A DNA stretch of 64,000 nucleotides from Saccharolobus caldissimus. GTDB lineage: Archaea; Thermoproteota; Thermoprotei_A; Sulfolobales; Sulfolobaceae. Shown piece by piece: positions 1 to 9,542 of this stretch (position 1 is its first letter; every line of letters starts with the position of its first letter). Location of the stretch: contig NZ_AP025226.1 in assembly GCF_020886315.1 (NCBI RefSeq), positions 558,001-622,000 on the forward strand, written 5' to 3'. The notes under the pieces are model-generated. The model saw nothing but the letters and a program-made list of their open reading frames with translations. It searched no databases and was not told the DNA's origin. Position numbers and translations under genes: made by a program.

Positions 1-2346
1 AACTGGTATAATGTACGTTCCAGCTTTTGTGAAGTTCAATATTCTAAATGCGAATGTAAACGTTGAGGAAGTATCAGAACCTAAATTACCTACATAATAA
101 GTATTTTCACCAATAACTTCTATACCTTTTGGAGGAAATACAGTAACTGTTAATCCATTAGCGGGACCAGTCCCGAAATTATATATAGTGGCAGTAATTG
201 AAACTATCCCTCCTCTTACAGCAACCGATGGCACTGAAGAAACTCCAGTTATCACAATCTCTACTGAACCTGCAGCTAATGTATTTACTATCTCTTGTGT
301 TTCTCTCTGTTGTCCGGACTGGTAATATGATATCGTAGCACTTATCGTTACTATTCCAGAGGAATCTGTATAGATTTCAACGGGTATAACAATTTTCTGC
401 AATGGCCTTAATAATGATATTGTAATTGTAGTTGTATTAAGATATATTTGACCTTGTGTAGATAATGATATTGTAATATTATATAGAGATTCATTTAATG
501 TGTTATATATTATTAAGGTTGTATATTGTATTTCACCAGTAAGTAAAGTGCTTGCGTTAAAGTTTATAAGAATAGGTATAACAGGCGTATTAAGTTGCAT
601 TACATAAATTGGTAAACTTAATTGTTCTTGCCTTTGTATATTGTTCTCGTAATATGTTAAAAGCACTGAAATCGAGTACTGCCCACTAACTTGAGAAAAT
701 AGAGTTAATGGTATAATATAGGTTTTACCTGGCATAAGATATGAGATATCATATGCTGAGGTATTAGAATAGATAGGAGAAGATATCTCTATGGAAATGT
801 TATATAATGTAGTATTAAGAGTATTTGTAAGAATAAGATTAACTGAGGAAAACGTACCTGGTTGAATTATACTAGGATTAAGAGTAATTATTATAGGAAT
901 TGATGGGGCGTTGAGCTGAGAAACGTAGAAACCTAACTCTTGTTGATACACTGAACTTTGATATAATGAGTTTAGATAGTTTATAGTAACAACTAATTGA
1001 ACTGGTTCTCCCTCCGCATTCGGAGGTACGTAAATTTCTATTGGAATTCTAATACTTTGATTCTGCTTTAATATAGGAATCCTTGGAAGGGCGTTAAGAA
1101 TAGAAAATTGAGAAGATATACTTAAGGATAAGTTATAAACGTTCCCAGTACCTACATTCCGAATAATTAAAGTAACGTTATTTACACTTCCAGCATACAA
1201 GACTATGGGGTTTACGAAAATCTCTAAATTAGGTTGTCCCATTAACGTTATAGTAAAAGTTGAATATTGAACTACACTTACTAATAATCCCTCCCCTTCT
1301 ATAGTATTCCATACTATTTTAATTGGAAATAAGTAAGAACCTAAAGACGCATTATTTATGTTTACATTGAATGATATATCGAATTCTTGATATGGTTGTA
1401 AAGACCCACCTTCAATATATATAATATTTCCATTAGTTTCATTTGTAAACCCGTTAGGCAAAAATATTTGTATATCATAACTTTCTACAGGCACTGGACC
1501 ATTATATATTATATTTAATGTTACTGGGACACCTTTTTGATCTGCACCAGAACCTAACAATATATTTGGAGTTAATATTTTCCCACCTACCGTTTGATTA
1601 CTGTTAATAGTTATTGACGTGTTTAGTGAATGATAACTACCATATACTAAGGCTGTTAATGGTATTCTATAAGTTCCTATTGTAGCATTATTGTAAACAT
1701 TAGCTATGACTTGTACTGAAGTAAACGAACCAGCCTGAATTAAAGGAATATTCACGGTCTTAGTAATAAACTGTAATGGATATGTAGAGTTTAAGAATAA
1801 GGTAACGTTTAAAGCTGGGGTTGTACCAGTATTGTAGATAGTTAGGGTTATTGGCAAATCTTCTTCACCTGGAAATACTATCCCATTTACTTGAGAGGTT
1901 GAATATAACTGAACATAGCCCATAATCGGGATCTGAACTGTAATAGTTTGTGTATAGACTTGATTGCCTAATGTATATATAATTTGTAGATAGAAATTGT
2001 ATACCCCTAATGGTATATTAGGCGTTATATTACCTATGAAAGTAAACGTGTACTGTTGATTAGGAATCATTACTGAGAGAGAATATTGTTGATCATTAGG
2101 ATAAACTATGTATGGAGAGGATTCTATAGGAATAATTTGGACATTTGTTATATTATCTGATCCATGATATATTAATGTAACTTGCAATGGCACTAATTTC
2201 TCTCCAGGAGCAACATAAGGAGGAGATACAAGCCACTGAGAAGTTACAGAAAAAGAAACAGAAGATGCATACAAAATTGGATAAGCGGATAATATAGATA
2301 CTAACAGAAATAATGAAATAATGGAAATAGAAATAATTTTATTCAT
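1..2346 (-). CDS. large exported S-layer-like protein (COG1361 type), 3' end beyond the window
   Basis: The frame is open from an ATG at 2346 to the window edge (782 codons, no stop seen), so only the N-terminal part is present. It opens with a signal peptide: a basic MNK start, a hydrophobic stretch to about residue 26, and a likely cleavage after LYA. The rest is rich in Asn, Thr, Ser and Val with many N-x-S/T sequons. It is built of repeated beta-sandwich-like units carrying phrases such as NNVTLIIRNVGTGNVYNLSL, typical of COG1361/NEW3-like domains. A GGTGAT site lies 6 nt before the ATG, and the start overlaps the stop of the ABC ATPase by 8 nt, so the two are translationally coupled. I infer an extracellular partner of an ABC system whose permease lies outside the window. 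Confidence 0.85.
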   Translation of the reverse strand, partial: MNKIISISIISLFLLVSILSAYPILYASSVSFSVTSQWLVSPPYVAPGEKLVPLQVTLIYHGSDNITNVQIIPIESSPYIVYPNDQQYSLSVMIPNQQYTFTFIGNITPNIPLGVYNFYLQIIYTLGNQVYTQTITVQIPIMGYVQLYSTSQVNGIVFPGEEDLPITLTIYNTGTTPALNVTLFLNSTYPLQFITKTVNIPLIQAGSFTSVQVIANVYNNATIGTYRIPLTALVYGSYHSLNTSITINSNQTVGGKILTPNILLGSGADQKGVPVTLNIIYNGPVPVESYDIQIFLPNGFTNETNGNIIYIEGGSLQPYQEFDISFNVNINNASLGSYLFPIKIVWNTIEGEGLLVSVVQYSTFTITLMGQPNLEIFVNPIVLYAGSVNNVTLIIRNVGTGNVYNLSLSISSQFSILNALPRIPILKQNQSIRIPIEIYVPPNAEGEPVQLVVTINYLNSLYQSSVYQQELGFYVSQLNAPSIPIIITLNPSIIQPGTFSSVNLILTNTLNTTLYNISIEISSPIYSNTSAYDISYLMPGKTYIIPLTLFSQVSGQYSISVLLTYYENNIQRQEQLSLPIYVMQLNTPVIPILINFNASTLLTGEIQYTTLIIYNTLNESLYNITISLSTQGQIYLNTTTITISLLRPLQKIVIPVEIYTDSSGIVTISATISYYQSGQQRETQEIVNTLAAGSVEIVITGVSSVPSVAVRGGIVSITATIYNFGTGPANGLTVTVFPPKGIEVIGENTYYVGNLGSDTSSTFTFAFRILNFTKAGTYIIPV

Positions 2347-3037
2347 TTTGTATCACCTCTTTCTCAATTAATCCATCTCTAATATAAATTATCCTATCTG
2401 CATATTTCATCATGTCAGGGTCATGAGTAGCCATGACTACGGTAACTCCTCTCTGTTCGTTAAGTTTTTTAATCAATTCGACTATTGCTTCTCCAGTTTT
2501 CGAATCTAGATTAGCTGTTGGCTCATCTGCTAATAATATTTTTGGATCGTTTACTAATGCTCTTGCAATAGCTACTCTTTGCTGCTGTCCTCCAGATAAT
2601 TCATTGGGCTTCTTGTTCTTCAGTTCTAACATTCCAGGAATCATGGAAAGGATTTCTTCAGCTTTTTCTCTCCTTCTCCAAACTGGTACACCAGCTGCAG
2701 CTAACGCTAACTCTACATTTTCTAAGACTGTTAAATAAGTAATTAAATTATAGGATTGAAATACAAAACCAATATATTTTCGTCTGAAAATAGCTCTTTT
2801 ATCCTCATCAAAATTTGTTACATCTCGATTATTTATTATTATTCTTCCTTCAGTTGGCGAGTCAAGTAAACCTAATAAATCAAGTAATGTAGTCTTTCCT
2901 GAACCAGAGGGTCCTGCAATAACTATAAATTCACCTTTCTTTACTTTTAATGATATACCTCTAAGTGCAACATATTCAACCTTTTTACTTTTATAGACTT
3001 TTTTCAGATTTATAGCCTCAATTATGTAATTTGACAT
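2339..3037 (-). CDS. ABC transporter ATP-binding protein, LolD/MacB-like
   Basis: This 232-residue ATPase has every ABC signature: Walker A GPSGSGKTT (42-50), Q-loop Gln94, signature LSGGQ (147-151), Walker B ILLADE (167-172) and H-loop His205. Sequence and length fit the LolD/MacB/FtsE branch, whose members energise FtsX/MacB-type permeases that move substrates at or across the membrane by mechanical transmission. No permease is visible here. The next gene downstream is the giant exported COG1361 protein, so the permease should follow beyond position 1. The ATG start sits 28 nt from a TATA-like box, consistent with a leaderless mRNA. The substrate cannot be told from the sequence. Confidence 0.93.
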   Translation of the reverse strand: MSNYIIEAINLKKVYKSKKVEYVALRGISLKVKKGEFIVIAGPSGSGKTTLLDLLGLLDSPTEGRIIINNRDVTNFDEDKRAIFRRKYIGFVFQSYNLITYLTVLENVELALAAAGVPVWRRREKAEEILSMIPGMLELKNKKPNELSGGQQQRVAIARALVNDPKILLADEPTANLDSKTGEAIVELIKKLNEQRGVTVVMATHDPDMMKYADRIIYIRDGLIEKEVIQNE

Positions 3038-3061
3038 ACATTTTTGTAGTATGACATGCAG

Positions 3062-3069
3062 TATAAAAA
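3062..3069 (-). promoter_or_regulatory. TATA box of the ABC/S-layer-like operon
   Basis: Read on the minus strand, ATTTTTATA is centred about 28 nt before the ATG at 3037, the spacing expected for leaderless archaeal transcripts. The rest of 3070-3290 is AT-rich; I see no gene in it. Confidence 0.55.
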
Positions 3070-3290
3070 TATTTTGATAATGCTTTCGATATCTAGTATT
3101 AGCTTTAATATTGTGTATAGATTTTATCTTAATCTAAATATATATAATATCTATTTTATTATTGGATATGTCCATTTATTTCGATACTTAAAAACCATTT
3201 ATATATTGCTATAAAATCTTTTAATTTTCTTGAATTTTTATAACTAATTTGTTACTCTCGTGAGATATAATTGCTCTCAGTAAAAGGTAG

Positions 3291-3375
3291 TGCCGCCGCG
3301 GGGACTTGAACCCCGGACAACCCGGTTTCTGTGGTTTCTTCAGCCGGGCGCTCTCCCGGGCTGAGCTACGGCGGC
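3291..3375 (-). tRNA. tRNA-Phe(GAA) with an 11-nt intron
   Basis: The minus strand folds as a full cloverleaf: acceptor GCCGCCG with CGGCGGC, D stem GCTC/GAGC, anticodon stem CCCGG/CCGGG, T arm GGGG-TTCAAGT-CCCC and discriminator A. The loop reads CTGAAG, then 11 extra nt, then A, giving anticodon GAA and an intron at the canonical 37/38 site. The intron has to be removed by the splicing endonuclease and ligated; the ligase activator archease is encoded nearby. CCA is not encoded. Confidence 0.96.
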
Positions 3376-3398
3376 ATATTAAATAGTATAGCTGAGAC

Positions 3399-3406
3399 TT
3401 TTTAAC
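3399..3406. promoter_or_regulatory. TATA element apparently shared by tRNA-Phe and the divergent structured RNA
   Basis: TTTTTAAC is centred near 3402. That is 27 nt from the tRNA-Phe 5' end at 3375 on the minus strand and 26 nt from the start of the GC-rich RNA at 3428 on the plus strand. One TATA box placed evenly between two divergent RNA genes suggests that flanking BRE sequences set both directions. This is inference from spacing. Confidence 0.45.
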
Positions 3407-3427
3407 TTTTATTGTTATTAATTTATC

Positions 3428-3502
3428 GGGGACCTGGCGACACCCTTGGAGAACCCTTTATATATAGGGTTCAATGAAGTAGGGTCTCCAGAGGTCCCCA
3501 CA
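3428..3502 (+). ncRNA. candidate H/ACA-type guide RNA
   Basis: A GC-rich island in AT-rich DNA folds as a hairpin. The lower stem is GGGGACCT (3428-3435) with AGGTCCCC (3492-3499). An internal loop follows with arms GGCGAC and CTCCAG. The upper stem is ACCCT/AGGGT, then a purine-rich asymmetric loop holding GA and TGA (K-turn-like), then AACCC/GGGTT. The trinucleotide ACA (3500-3502) follows the lower stem directly. The right arm plus lower stem gives 14 nt to ACA, the spacing expected of H/ACA guides. If the pocket is right, the target would read CUGGAG-UN-GUCGCC; I could not match it. Alternatives are a long imperfect hairpin or a leader of the next gene, because the apical loop TTTATATATA could also be that gene's TATA box. 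Confidence 0.5.
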
Positions 3503-3513
3503 GTGTGATTAAA

Positions 3514-4056
3514 ATGAAAGTTCTTTTGATACCTTTATCAAATTTTGAAAAATCAATAATTGATGAGTTAATTACACACTTATCTAGCTATGGTTTTGAA
3601 GTTGATATCTTGTTAGAGAGAAAATTCCTACCTATATCTGCATTTAATTGGGATAGATTACAGTTTGATGCCGAAAAAATTTTAAAATTCTTTAGAAATA
3701 TATATGATTTCAATTATAATTCAATTATATTTATTGCAGACGTTGATGGATATGTAGATAGCTATAATTTTATATTTGGACTTTCAATAGAAAGATATGC
3801 TATAGTATTTACTACCAGATTAAGAGAAGAATTTTATAATAGAAAACCAAATTTACTAATATTTTCTGAGAGAATTATAAAAGAAGTTACACATGAATTA
3901 GGACATACCCTAGGATTACGACATTGTAACAATAATTCATGTGTAATGAAGTTTAGTAATAACATAGATGAAGTGGATAAAAAGGGCAAATATTTCTGTG
4001 AAAAATGTAGATACAAAATTAACGAGAAAATTTCTAAATATCTACAACAAAAGTAA
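3514..4056 (+). CDS. amzA: archaemetzincin, zinc metalloprotease (M54)
   Basis: This 180-residue protein carries the archaemetzincin active site HELGHTLGLRH (about 127-137), followed by Cys138, Cys143 in a CVM context and a CEKC pair (162-165). The three His residues and the Glu form the catalytic zinc site; the four Cys bind a second, structural zinc. Family members are small cytosolic metalloproteases of unknown physiological substrate. I place the start at ATG 3514 rather than GTG 3505, because GTGATT looks like its ribosome binding site. The gene follows the structured RNA at 3428-3502, and its last 23 nt overlap the convergent archease gene. Confidence 0.93.
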   Translation: MKVLLIPLSNFEKSIIDELITHLSSYGFEVDILLERKFLPISAFNWDRLQFDAEKILKFFRNIYDFNYNSIIFIADVDGYVDSYNFIFGLSIERYAIVFTTRLREEFYNRKPNLLIFSERIIKEVTHELGHTLGLRHCNNNSCVMKFSNNIDEVDKKGKYFCEKCRYKINEKISKYLQQK

Positions 4057-4453
4057 TTATATACATATCATCAATTTTCTCAATAGACATTTGGTGATAC
4101 GTCATTGCCTTAACTACGGTTCTTCGCTCATGTTTTTTTTCATCAAATCTTTCTCCCCATGCTATACCTTCTAAAATCATATTATCTGTGTCAATCATAA
4201 TATCAAATCTACTAAATAGCATCAGTTCAGTATCATAATAGTAAAGCAATTCTTCTATCCATTTATATAATAAGTTTTCTAAATCATAGCTATTTATATA
4301 AATTTCCCTTTGTTCTTTTTGCTCTACCTTTGAGGTATCTGTAATTATTTCAAAAACTCCTAATGCGGCATTAGAAAATGCTTCTTCTAAAGTTTTTCCA
4401 TATGCCTTGATACCTACATCTGCTGTATGGTCAAAGAACTCAAAAGCTTTCAT
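4034..4453 (-). CDS. archease, activator of the RtcB RNA ligase
   Basis: The 139-residue protein begins with the archease signature FFDHTADVGI (6-15) and has the family's length and acidic character. Archease binds metal and promotes guanylylation and multiple turnover of the ligase RtcB, which joins tRNA exons after intron removal. That fits a genome whose tRNA-Phe, tRNA-Leu(UAA) and tRNA-Met genes in this window all have introns. No rtcB is in the window. The gene is probably monocistronic: a TATA-like AAAATTAATG on the minus strand is about 30 nt before the ATG. Its 3' end overlaps amzA tail to tail by 23 nt. Confidence 0.95.
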   Translation of the reverse strand: MKAFEFFDHTADVGIKAYGKTLEEAFSNAALGVFEIITDTSKVEQKEQREIYINSYDLENLLYKWIEELLYYYDTELMLFSRFDIMIDTDNMILEGIAWGERFDEKKHERRTVVKAMTYHQMSIEKIDDMYIITFVVDI

Positions 4454-4467
4454 ATAACTTTTTAATG

Positions 4468-4475
4468 TTTTATAG
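4468..4475 (+). promoter_or_regulatory. TATA box for the 31-codon leaderless ORF
   Basis: TTTTATAG is centred 27 nt before the ATG at 4499, as for a leaderless crenarchaeal mRNA. The divergent archease promoter lies in the same 45-nt gap. Confidence 0.45.
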
Positions 4476-4498
4476 CATTAATTTTTATTCGATCTAAA

Positions 4499-4568
<70 letters not shown>

Positions 4569-4594
<26 letters not shown>

Positions 4595-4724
4595 ATTTAC
4601 TTACTAGCAGTAATATCAATATAAGTATAATACTATAGATTATTATAAAATTATTTTTAGTATAAATATATGCTATTATTGAGTCTATAATTATTAATCC
4701 TAACATTAATGTACTACTTTTCAT
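4569..4724 (-). CDS. cedA2: CedA2-like small membrane protein of the Ced DNA importer
   Basis: This 51-residue ORF encodes two hydrophobic helices (about 5-22 and 26-45) joined by a short YTKNN turn, and ends with a charged KKLED tail. It starts 13 nt after the cedA stop, and GGGTGAT lies about 6 nt before its ATG, so it is the third gene of the cedA1-cedA-cedA2 unit. In Sulfolobus, small two-helix proteins are encoded next to CedA and act with it in DNA import. I use the name from position and topology; the sequence is too short for a firm family match. Without the strong ribosome binding site it would be easy to miss. Confidence 0.68.
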
Positions 4725-4737
4725 TTATTTATCACCC

Positions 4738-5535
4738 TTAAAATAAGTCTAATGGAAATGGAAGTCTTCCGCTAGTTCCACCTATTGTGTTACCTAAACC
4801 TATAGATAACCCAGCAAGTATACTTATGTAAAGTATAGGTATAATTATAAATGTAATAATTAATGAAGGGATTATTCCTACTATTGTCTCAACTAATGTG
4901 CTTAACTCATTAATTGTAATAGACTGTAACTGAACTTGTGGATATACGCCAGTCATATTTTGCATGAAAATTGGCAAGTAAGGTAAGCCTACATAAAATA
5001 CCATTGATGAGGAAATTAGAGTACCGCCTATGCCCTTTCCCATTCTAAAAGGTAATGAAATTAAAAGTACTCCTATTGCTATTAATAACATATAAGAATT
5101 CTGTATGAAAATACCCAAATCAATTATAAACTGTATTAAGAGTATTATATCTGTTATGAAAGCAGAGAATTGAAGAAGGGGTATGAATAGCGTAGCAGCT
5201 GCAGATAATTGAGCGTTAATCACTATGTAGTATATACTTTTTAACGTGGTCATCAGATAAAATAACTGAACCTCTAAGTTGACTAATGAGTTATAAAAAT
5301 AATCCCAATTTATTCCTAACATATTTTGTAATTGATTTAAGAAAGATACTATAAATCCATATATATTTATCCAAACTGCAGCATATATTGCATCACTCAT
5401 CATCTTTGGTCCCCATTTTTTTAAACCATACAATGGAATAGGAAGTCCATAAAATAATGAGCCCAGAACATAAGTTAATGCAGAAACGTTAATTGCTATG
5501 TAAAGAATATAAAATGGAGAATACGCAGAATTCAT
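4738..5535 (-). CDS. cedA: CedA, polytopic membrane component of the crenarchaeal DNA-import (Ced) system
   Basis: The 265-residue protein has about six or seven hydrophobic segments (near 7-28, 48-68, 92-112, 113-140, 147-162, 170-190, 215-247). A loop motif SLPFRMGKGIGG (160-171) recalls channel-type proteins of conjugation systems. CedA is essential for uptake of chromosomal DNA from partner cells in UV-induced Sulfolobus aggregates and works with the VirB4/HerA-like ATPase CedB, which is not in this window. Residues 29-56 closely match the loop and second helix of CedA1. The ATG overlaps the cedA1 stop (ATGA), so translation is coupled. The assignment rests on topology, gene trio and location after cmk. 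Confidence 0.82.
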   Translation of the reverse strand: MNSAYSPFYILYIAINVSALTYVLGSLFYGLPIPLYGLKKWGPKMMSDAIYAAVWINIYGFIVSFLNQLQNMLGINWDYFYNSLVNLEVQLFYLMTTLKSIYYIVINAQLSAAATLFIPLLQFSAFITDIILLIQFIIDLGIFIQNSYMLLIAIGVLLISLPFRMGKGIGGTLISSSMVFYVGLPYLPIFMQNMTGVYPQVQLQSITINELSTLVETIVGIIPSLIITFIIIPILYISILAGLSIGLGNTIGGTSGRLPFPLDLF

Positions 5536-5774
5536 GCTCCCACTTGAGAAGCAATATATGTTATTAAAGAAAATACTGTAGTTCCTAAGGCTATCCAGAA
5601 TGCTGCTAAAATCGCATCTTCTATCAAATCTTGCCCAGTTCTTTTAACCCTAAAAATGGGTATTGGTGAACCTCTTAATGCCCAGCCTACAGCCCAGGCT
5701 AATATAAATATACTCCATGCTACCTCAGTTACTTGTGTATCAAGATTTTGTACAAACTCAACTATACCGGCCAT
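5532..5774 (-). CDS. cedA1: CedA1, two-helix pilin-like protein of the Ced DNA importer
   Basis: This 80-residue protein has two hydrophobic helices (about 16-33 and 53-76) joined by a basic loop, [14 protein letters not shown] (34-47). That is the architecture of conjugative pilin subunits; CedA1 proteins of other crenarchaea form a pilus homologous to bacterial type IV secretion pili. There is no class III signal peptide, so it is not a type IV pilin. The ATG at 5774 lies inside the end of cmk (13-nt overlap), with a TATA-like box 27 nt upstream and an ANTTTC hexamer about 20 nt further up. This suggests its own UV-responsive promoter within the ribosomal superoperon. Confidence 0.83.
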   Translation of the reverse strand: MAGIVEFVQNLDTQVTEVAWSIFILAWAVGWALRGSPIPIFRVKRTGQDLIEDAILAAFWIALGTTVFSLITYIASQVGA

Positions 5775-6346
5775 ACATTATCATTAGTGTTTTCTTTCTT
5801 TAACAAGTCTGACTTAGCTGAAACTACTGATGAAAAATATAATAATATTATCTTAACTATCTCATCAACAGTTAGATATGAAGTATTAATTACTAGATCA
5901 TATACTGACAAGTCATTTATATCTATACCATAATATTTCTTAAATCTTCTATAATGCATATACTCTCTCTTTATTATCTGAGACACTGCTTCATCATAAG
6001 ATATCCTATCTCTTGCGGCTATTCTATTAGCTCTGGTTTTTAATGAAGCCCACAAATATACTGCAATATCTGCATATTCTCTAAATAACCATCCGGCAAT
6101 ATGTGATTCTATGACTAAGTTCTTTTCCTTAATTATATGTTCATAAATTTTATTATCAACCATTTTATCGATATCAAAATTAGTTTCAGCAAGTCTATTA
6201 AGATCTATTATATCTAGCTTCATACTCTTAGCTATTTCCCTAAATATACTCCCAGCTGAGATAAATCTAAAAGAAATTTGACTTGCTAATCTAGATGCCA
6301 CAGAAGTCTTTCCACTTCCTGGTGGCCCACTAATAATAATTATCAT
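5762..6346 (-). CDS. cmk: cytidylate kinase, archaeal type
   Basis: The protein starts [20 protein letters not shown], a P-loop at residues 7-14, followed by the nucleotide-binding [10 protein letters not shown] segment and a basic lid region with [11 protein letters not shown]. Length (194) and layout fit archaeal CMP kinase, which phosphorylates CMP and dCMP to the diphosphates. The gene ends the classic archaeal secY-adk-DUF106-L34e-cmk order. Its last 13 nt overlap the cedA1 start, and its C-terminal codons contain the cedA1 promoter. The tail after about residue 170 ([11 protein letters not shown]) is hydrophilic and may be poorly conserved because of that overlap. Confidence 0.93.
   Translation of the reverse strand: MIIIISGPPGSGKTSVASRLASQISFRFISAGSIFREIAKSMKLDIIDLNRLAETNFDIDKMVDNKIYEHIIKEKNLVIESHIAGWLFREYADIAVYLWASLKTRANRIAARDRISYDEAVSQIIKREYMHYRRFKKYYGIDINDLSVYDLVINTSYLTVDEIVKIILLYFSSVVSAKSDLLKKENTNDNVWPV
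5798..5825 (-). promoter_or_regulatory. predicted UV-responsive promoter of cedA1-cedA-cedA2
   Basis: On the minus strand AGTTTCAGCTAA begins at 5825, and a TATA-like GTTAAAG (5804-5798) is centred 27 nt before the cedA1 ATG. AGTTTC fits the ANTTTC hexamer reported in UV-inducible promoters of Sulfolobus acidocaldarius and bound by Orc1-2. The 12-mer matches 11 of 12 positions with the element upstream of orc1-2 (59253-59264). The TATA box itself is weak, as expected if an activator is needed. Confidence 0.6.
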
Positions 6347-6366
6347 ACTTTACTCCTCATAAAAAA

Positions 6367-6624
6367 TTACGATCTAACAGCCATCTTTATTAATTGTGTT
6401 AAACATTTATGACATAAATATCCACCAAATGGCCTCTCTGGCCTTTTTTCTGTTTTGCTATATTTATATAATTTATTTGTCTTTACTCCATTTAAAGGTT
6501 TTTTACAAATTGCACACTTAGCCTCACCATTATTTTTTCTTTCGTAATGTATAACAGATTTTCCACTAGGTAATCTTACGCTAACTCTCCTAAGAGATCG
6601 TGAACGGAGAGCTGGTCTAGGCAT
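6367..6624 (-). CDS. rpl34e: large-subunit ribosomal protein L34e (eL34)
   Basis: An 85-residue basic protein with [14 protein letters not shown] at the N-terminus and two zinc-binding pairs, CAIC (37-40) and CHKC (71-74), the known zinc-ribbon arrangement of L34e. It belongs to the archaeal/eukaryotic-specific layer of the large subunit and binds 23S rRNA. It lies between the DUF106 insertase-like gene and cmk, as in other crenarchaea. The gene is 20 nt upstream of cmk and is transcribed with it. No unusual features. Confidence 0.97.
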   Translation of the reverse strand: MPRPALRSRSLRRVSVRLPSGKSVIHYERKNNGEAKCAICKKPLNGVKTNKLYKYSKTEKRPERPFGGYLCHKCLTQLIKMAVRS

Positions 6625-6640
6625 ATCTTAAACTATCTTA

Positions 6641-7084
6641 TTATATTTTTAAATTTGATCTCAAAGATAAAGGTGTTAGCAATATATATGAGGCTATAAA
6701 CTCAAAAAGAGGTCCATTTAATAGCAAATAACCATTAGACGTTCTTAAGGTAAGATATGGTATATAAAATGGTAAATAGATCTGAAAATTAAGGTAACTT
6801 AAAATAATTATTAGATCAACTATATATATGCCTACAAGTACCATAGATCTTATAAACATATAATACCTTACTGTAGACATATATGCATCTAACTGTTTAG
6901 ATATTTTTCTATAAGTCTTTTCTCTTCTTTTAGATGAAGCTATATTCTTTAATCTCTCCTCATATTGCTCTAAAACCTTTATAGTATTAACTATTTTATT
7001 ATAGAAATAATATTTATATATAACATATACAACTAAATTAGAGAATAAAGATATTAAAAAAATATAGATTATATCTAATATCAT
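6641..7084 (-). CDS. DUF106 membrane protein, YidC/Oxa1/EMC3-like insertase
   Basis: A 147-residue membrane protein with an N-terminal helix (about 4-25), a long charged, probably coiled-coil cytosolic hairpin (30-72, rich in Lys, Arg and Glu), and two more hydrophobic segments (75-98 and 118-137). This is the DUF106 layout, related to the YidC/Oxa1/EMC3 insertases that help short membrane proteins into the lipid bilayer. Its position directly after secY and adk supports a role in membrane protein biogenesis. The function is inferred from family knowledge and context; no catalytic residue exists to check. Confidence 0.82.
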   Translation of the reverse strand: MILDIIYIFLISLFSNLVVYVIYKYYFYNKIVNTIKVLEQYEERLKNIASSKRREKTYRKISKQLDAYMSTVRYYMFIRSMVLVGIYIVDLIIILSYLNFQIYLPFYIPYLTLRTSNGYLLLNGPLFEFIASYILLTPLSLRSNLKI

Positions 7085-7088
7085 GTTT

Positions 7089-9091
<2,003 letters not shown>

Positions 9092-9107
9092 AATTTTCTC
9101 AAAAACA

Positions 9108-9542
9108 TTATTCAGTTGAGCTTAATATTACTTCTCCTCCTATTTGTTTTACCTTTTCTATAGCTTTAGGACTAGCTTTCTTAACCTTTATAATTAAGGG
9201 GATAGATATACTACCTCCTCCCAATAATTTTTCATAGCCTAACTCATTAAGGTCTATCACTTTTTTACCTTGTTCCTCCTTAATCTTTATTATATTATTA
9301 GATATTAGCTCGTCTAATTTTCTTAAGGAAATCGATGCAATAAGTTTTGTAGTTGGATTCTTAAATCCATGCTTACCGTACCAATCCTTCCCATATTTTA
9401 CTAACCAAGACCATTTCTCTTTATGCATTCCTACTTGTCTACTACCTTGAGATCCCCTATCCCTATGCTGCCCTCTTATACCCCATCCCATAGTCCTTGA
9501 TCCTCTTAATTTTCTACTTTTCTTCTCCCTTCTTACAACCAT
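9108..9542 (-). CDS. rpl15: large-subunit ribosomal protein L15p (uL15)
   Basis: A 144-residue protein with the L15 N-terminal glycine- and arginine-rich extension (KSRKLRGSRTMGWGIRGQHR) that threads into 23S rRNA, followed by the globular part ending KQIGGEVILSS. The length is normal for archaeal L15. It lies between L30 and secY, the invariant order in archaeal spc-type operons. It abuts the L30 stop with no gap. No anomalies. Confidence 0.97.
   Translation of the reverse strand: MVVRREKKSRKLRGSRTMGWGIRGQHRDRGSQGSRQVGMHKEKWSWLVKYGKDWYGKHGFKNPTTKLIASISLRKLDELISNNIIKIKEEQGKKVIDLNELGYEKLLGGGSISIPLIIKVKKASPKAIEKVKQIGGEVILSSTE

Noticed and set aside
3457-3466. TTTATATATA only as the apical loop of the small RNA
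   Set aside because: It may equally be the TATA box of amzA with a short leader; the two readings cannot be separated from sequence, so I did not list it as a feature of its own.
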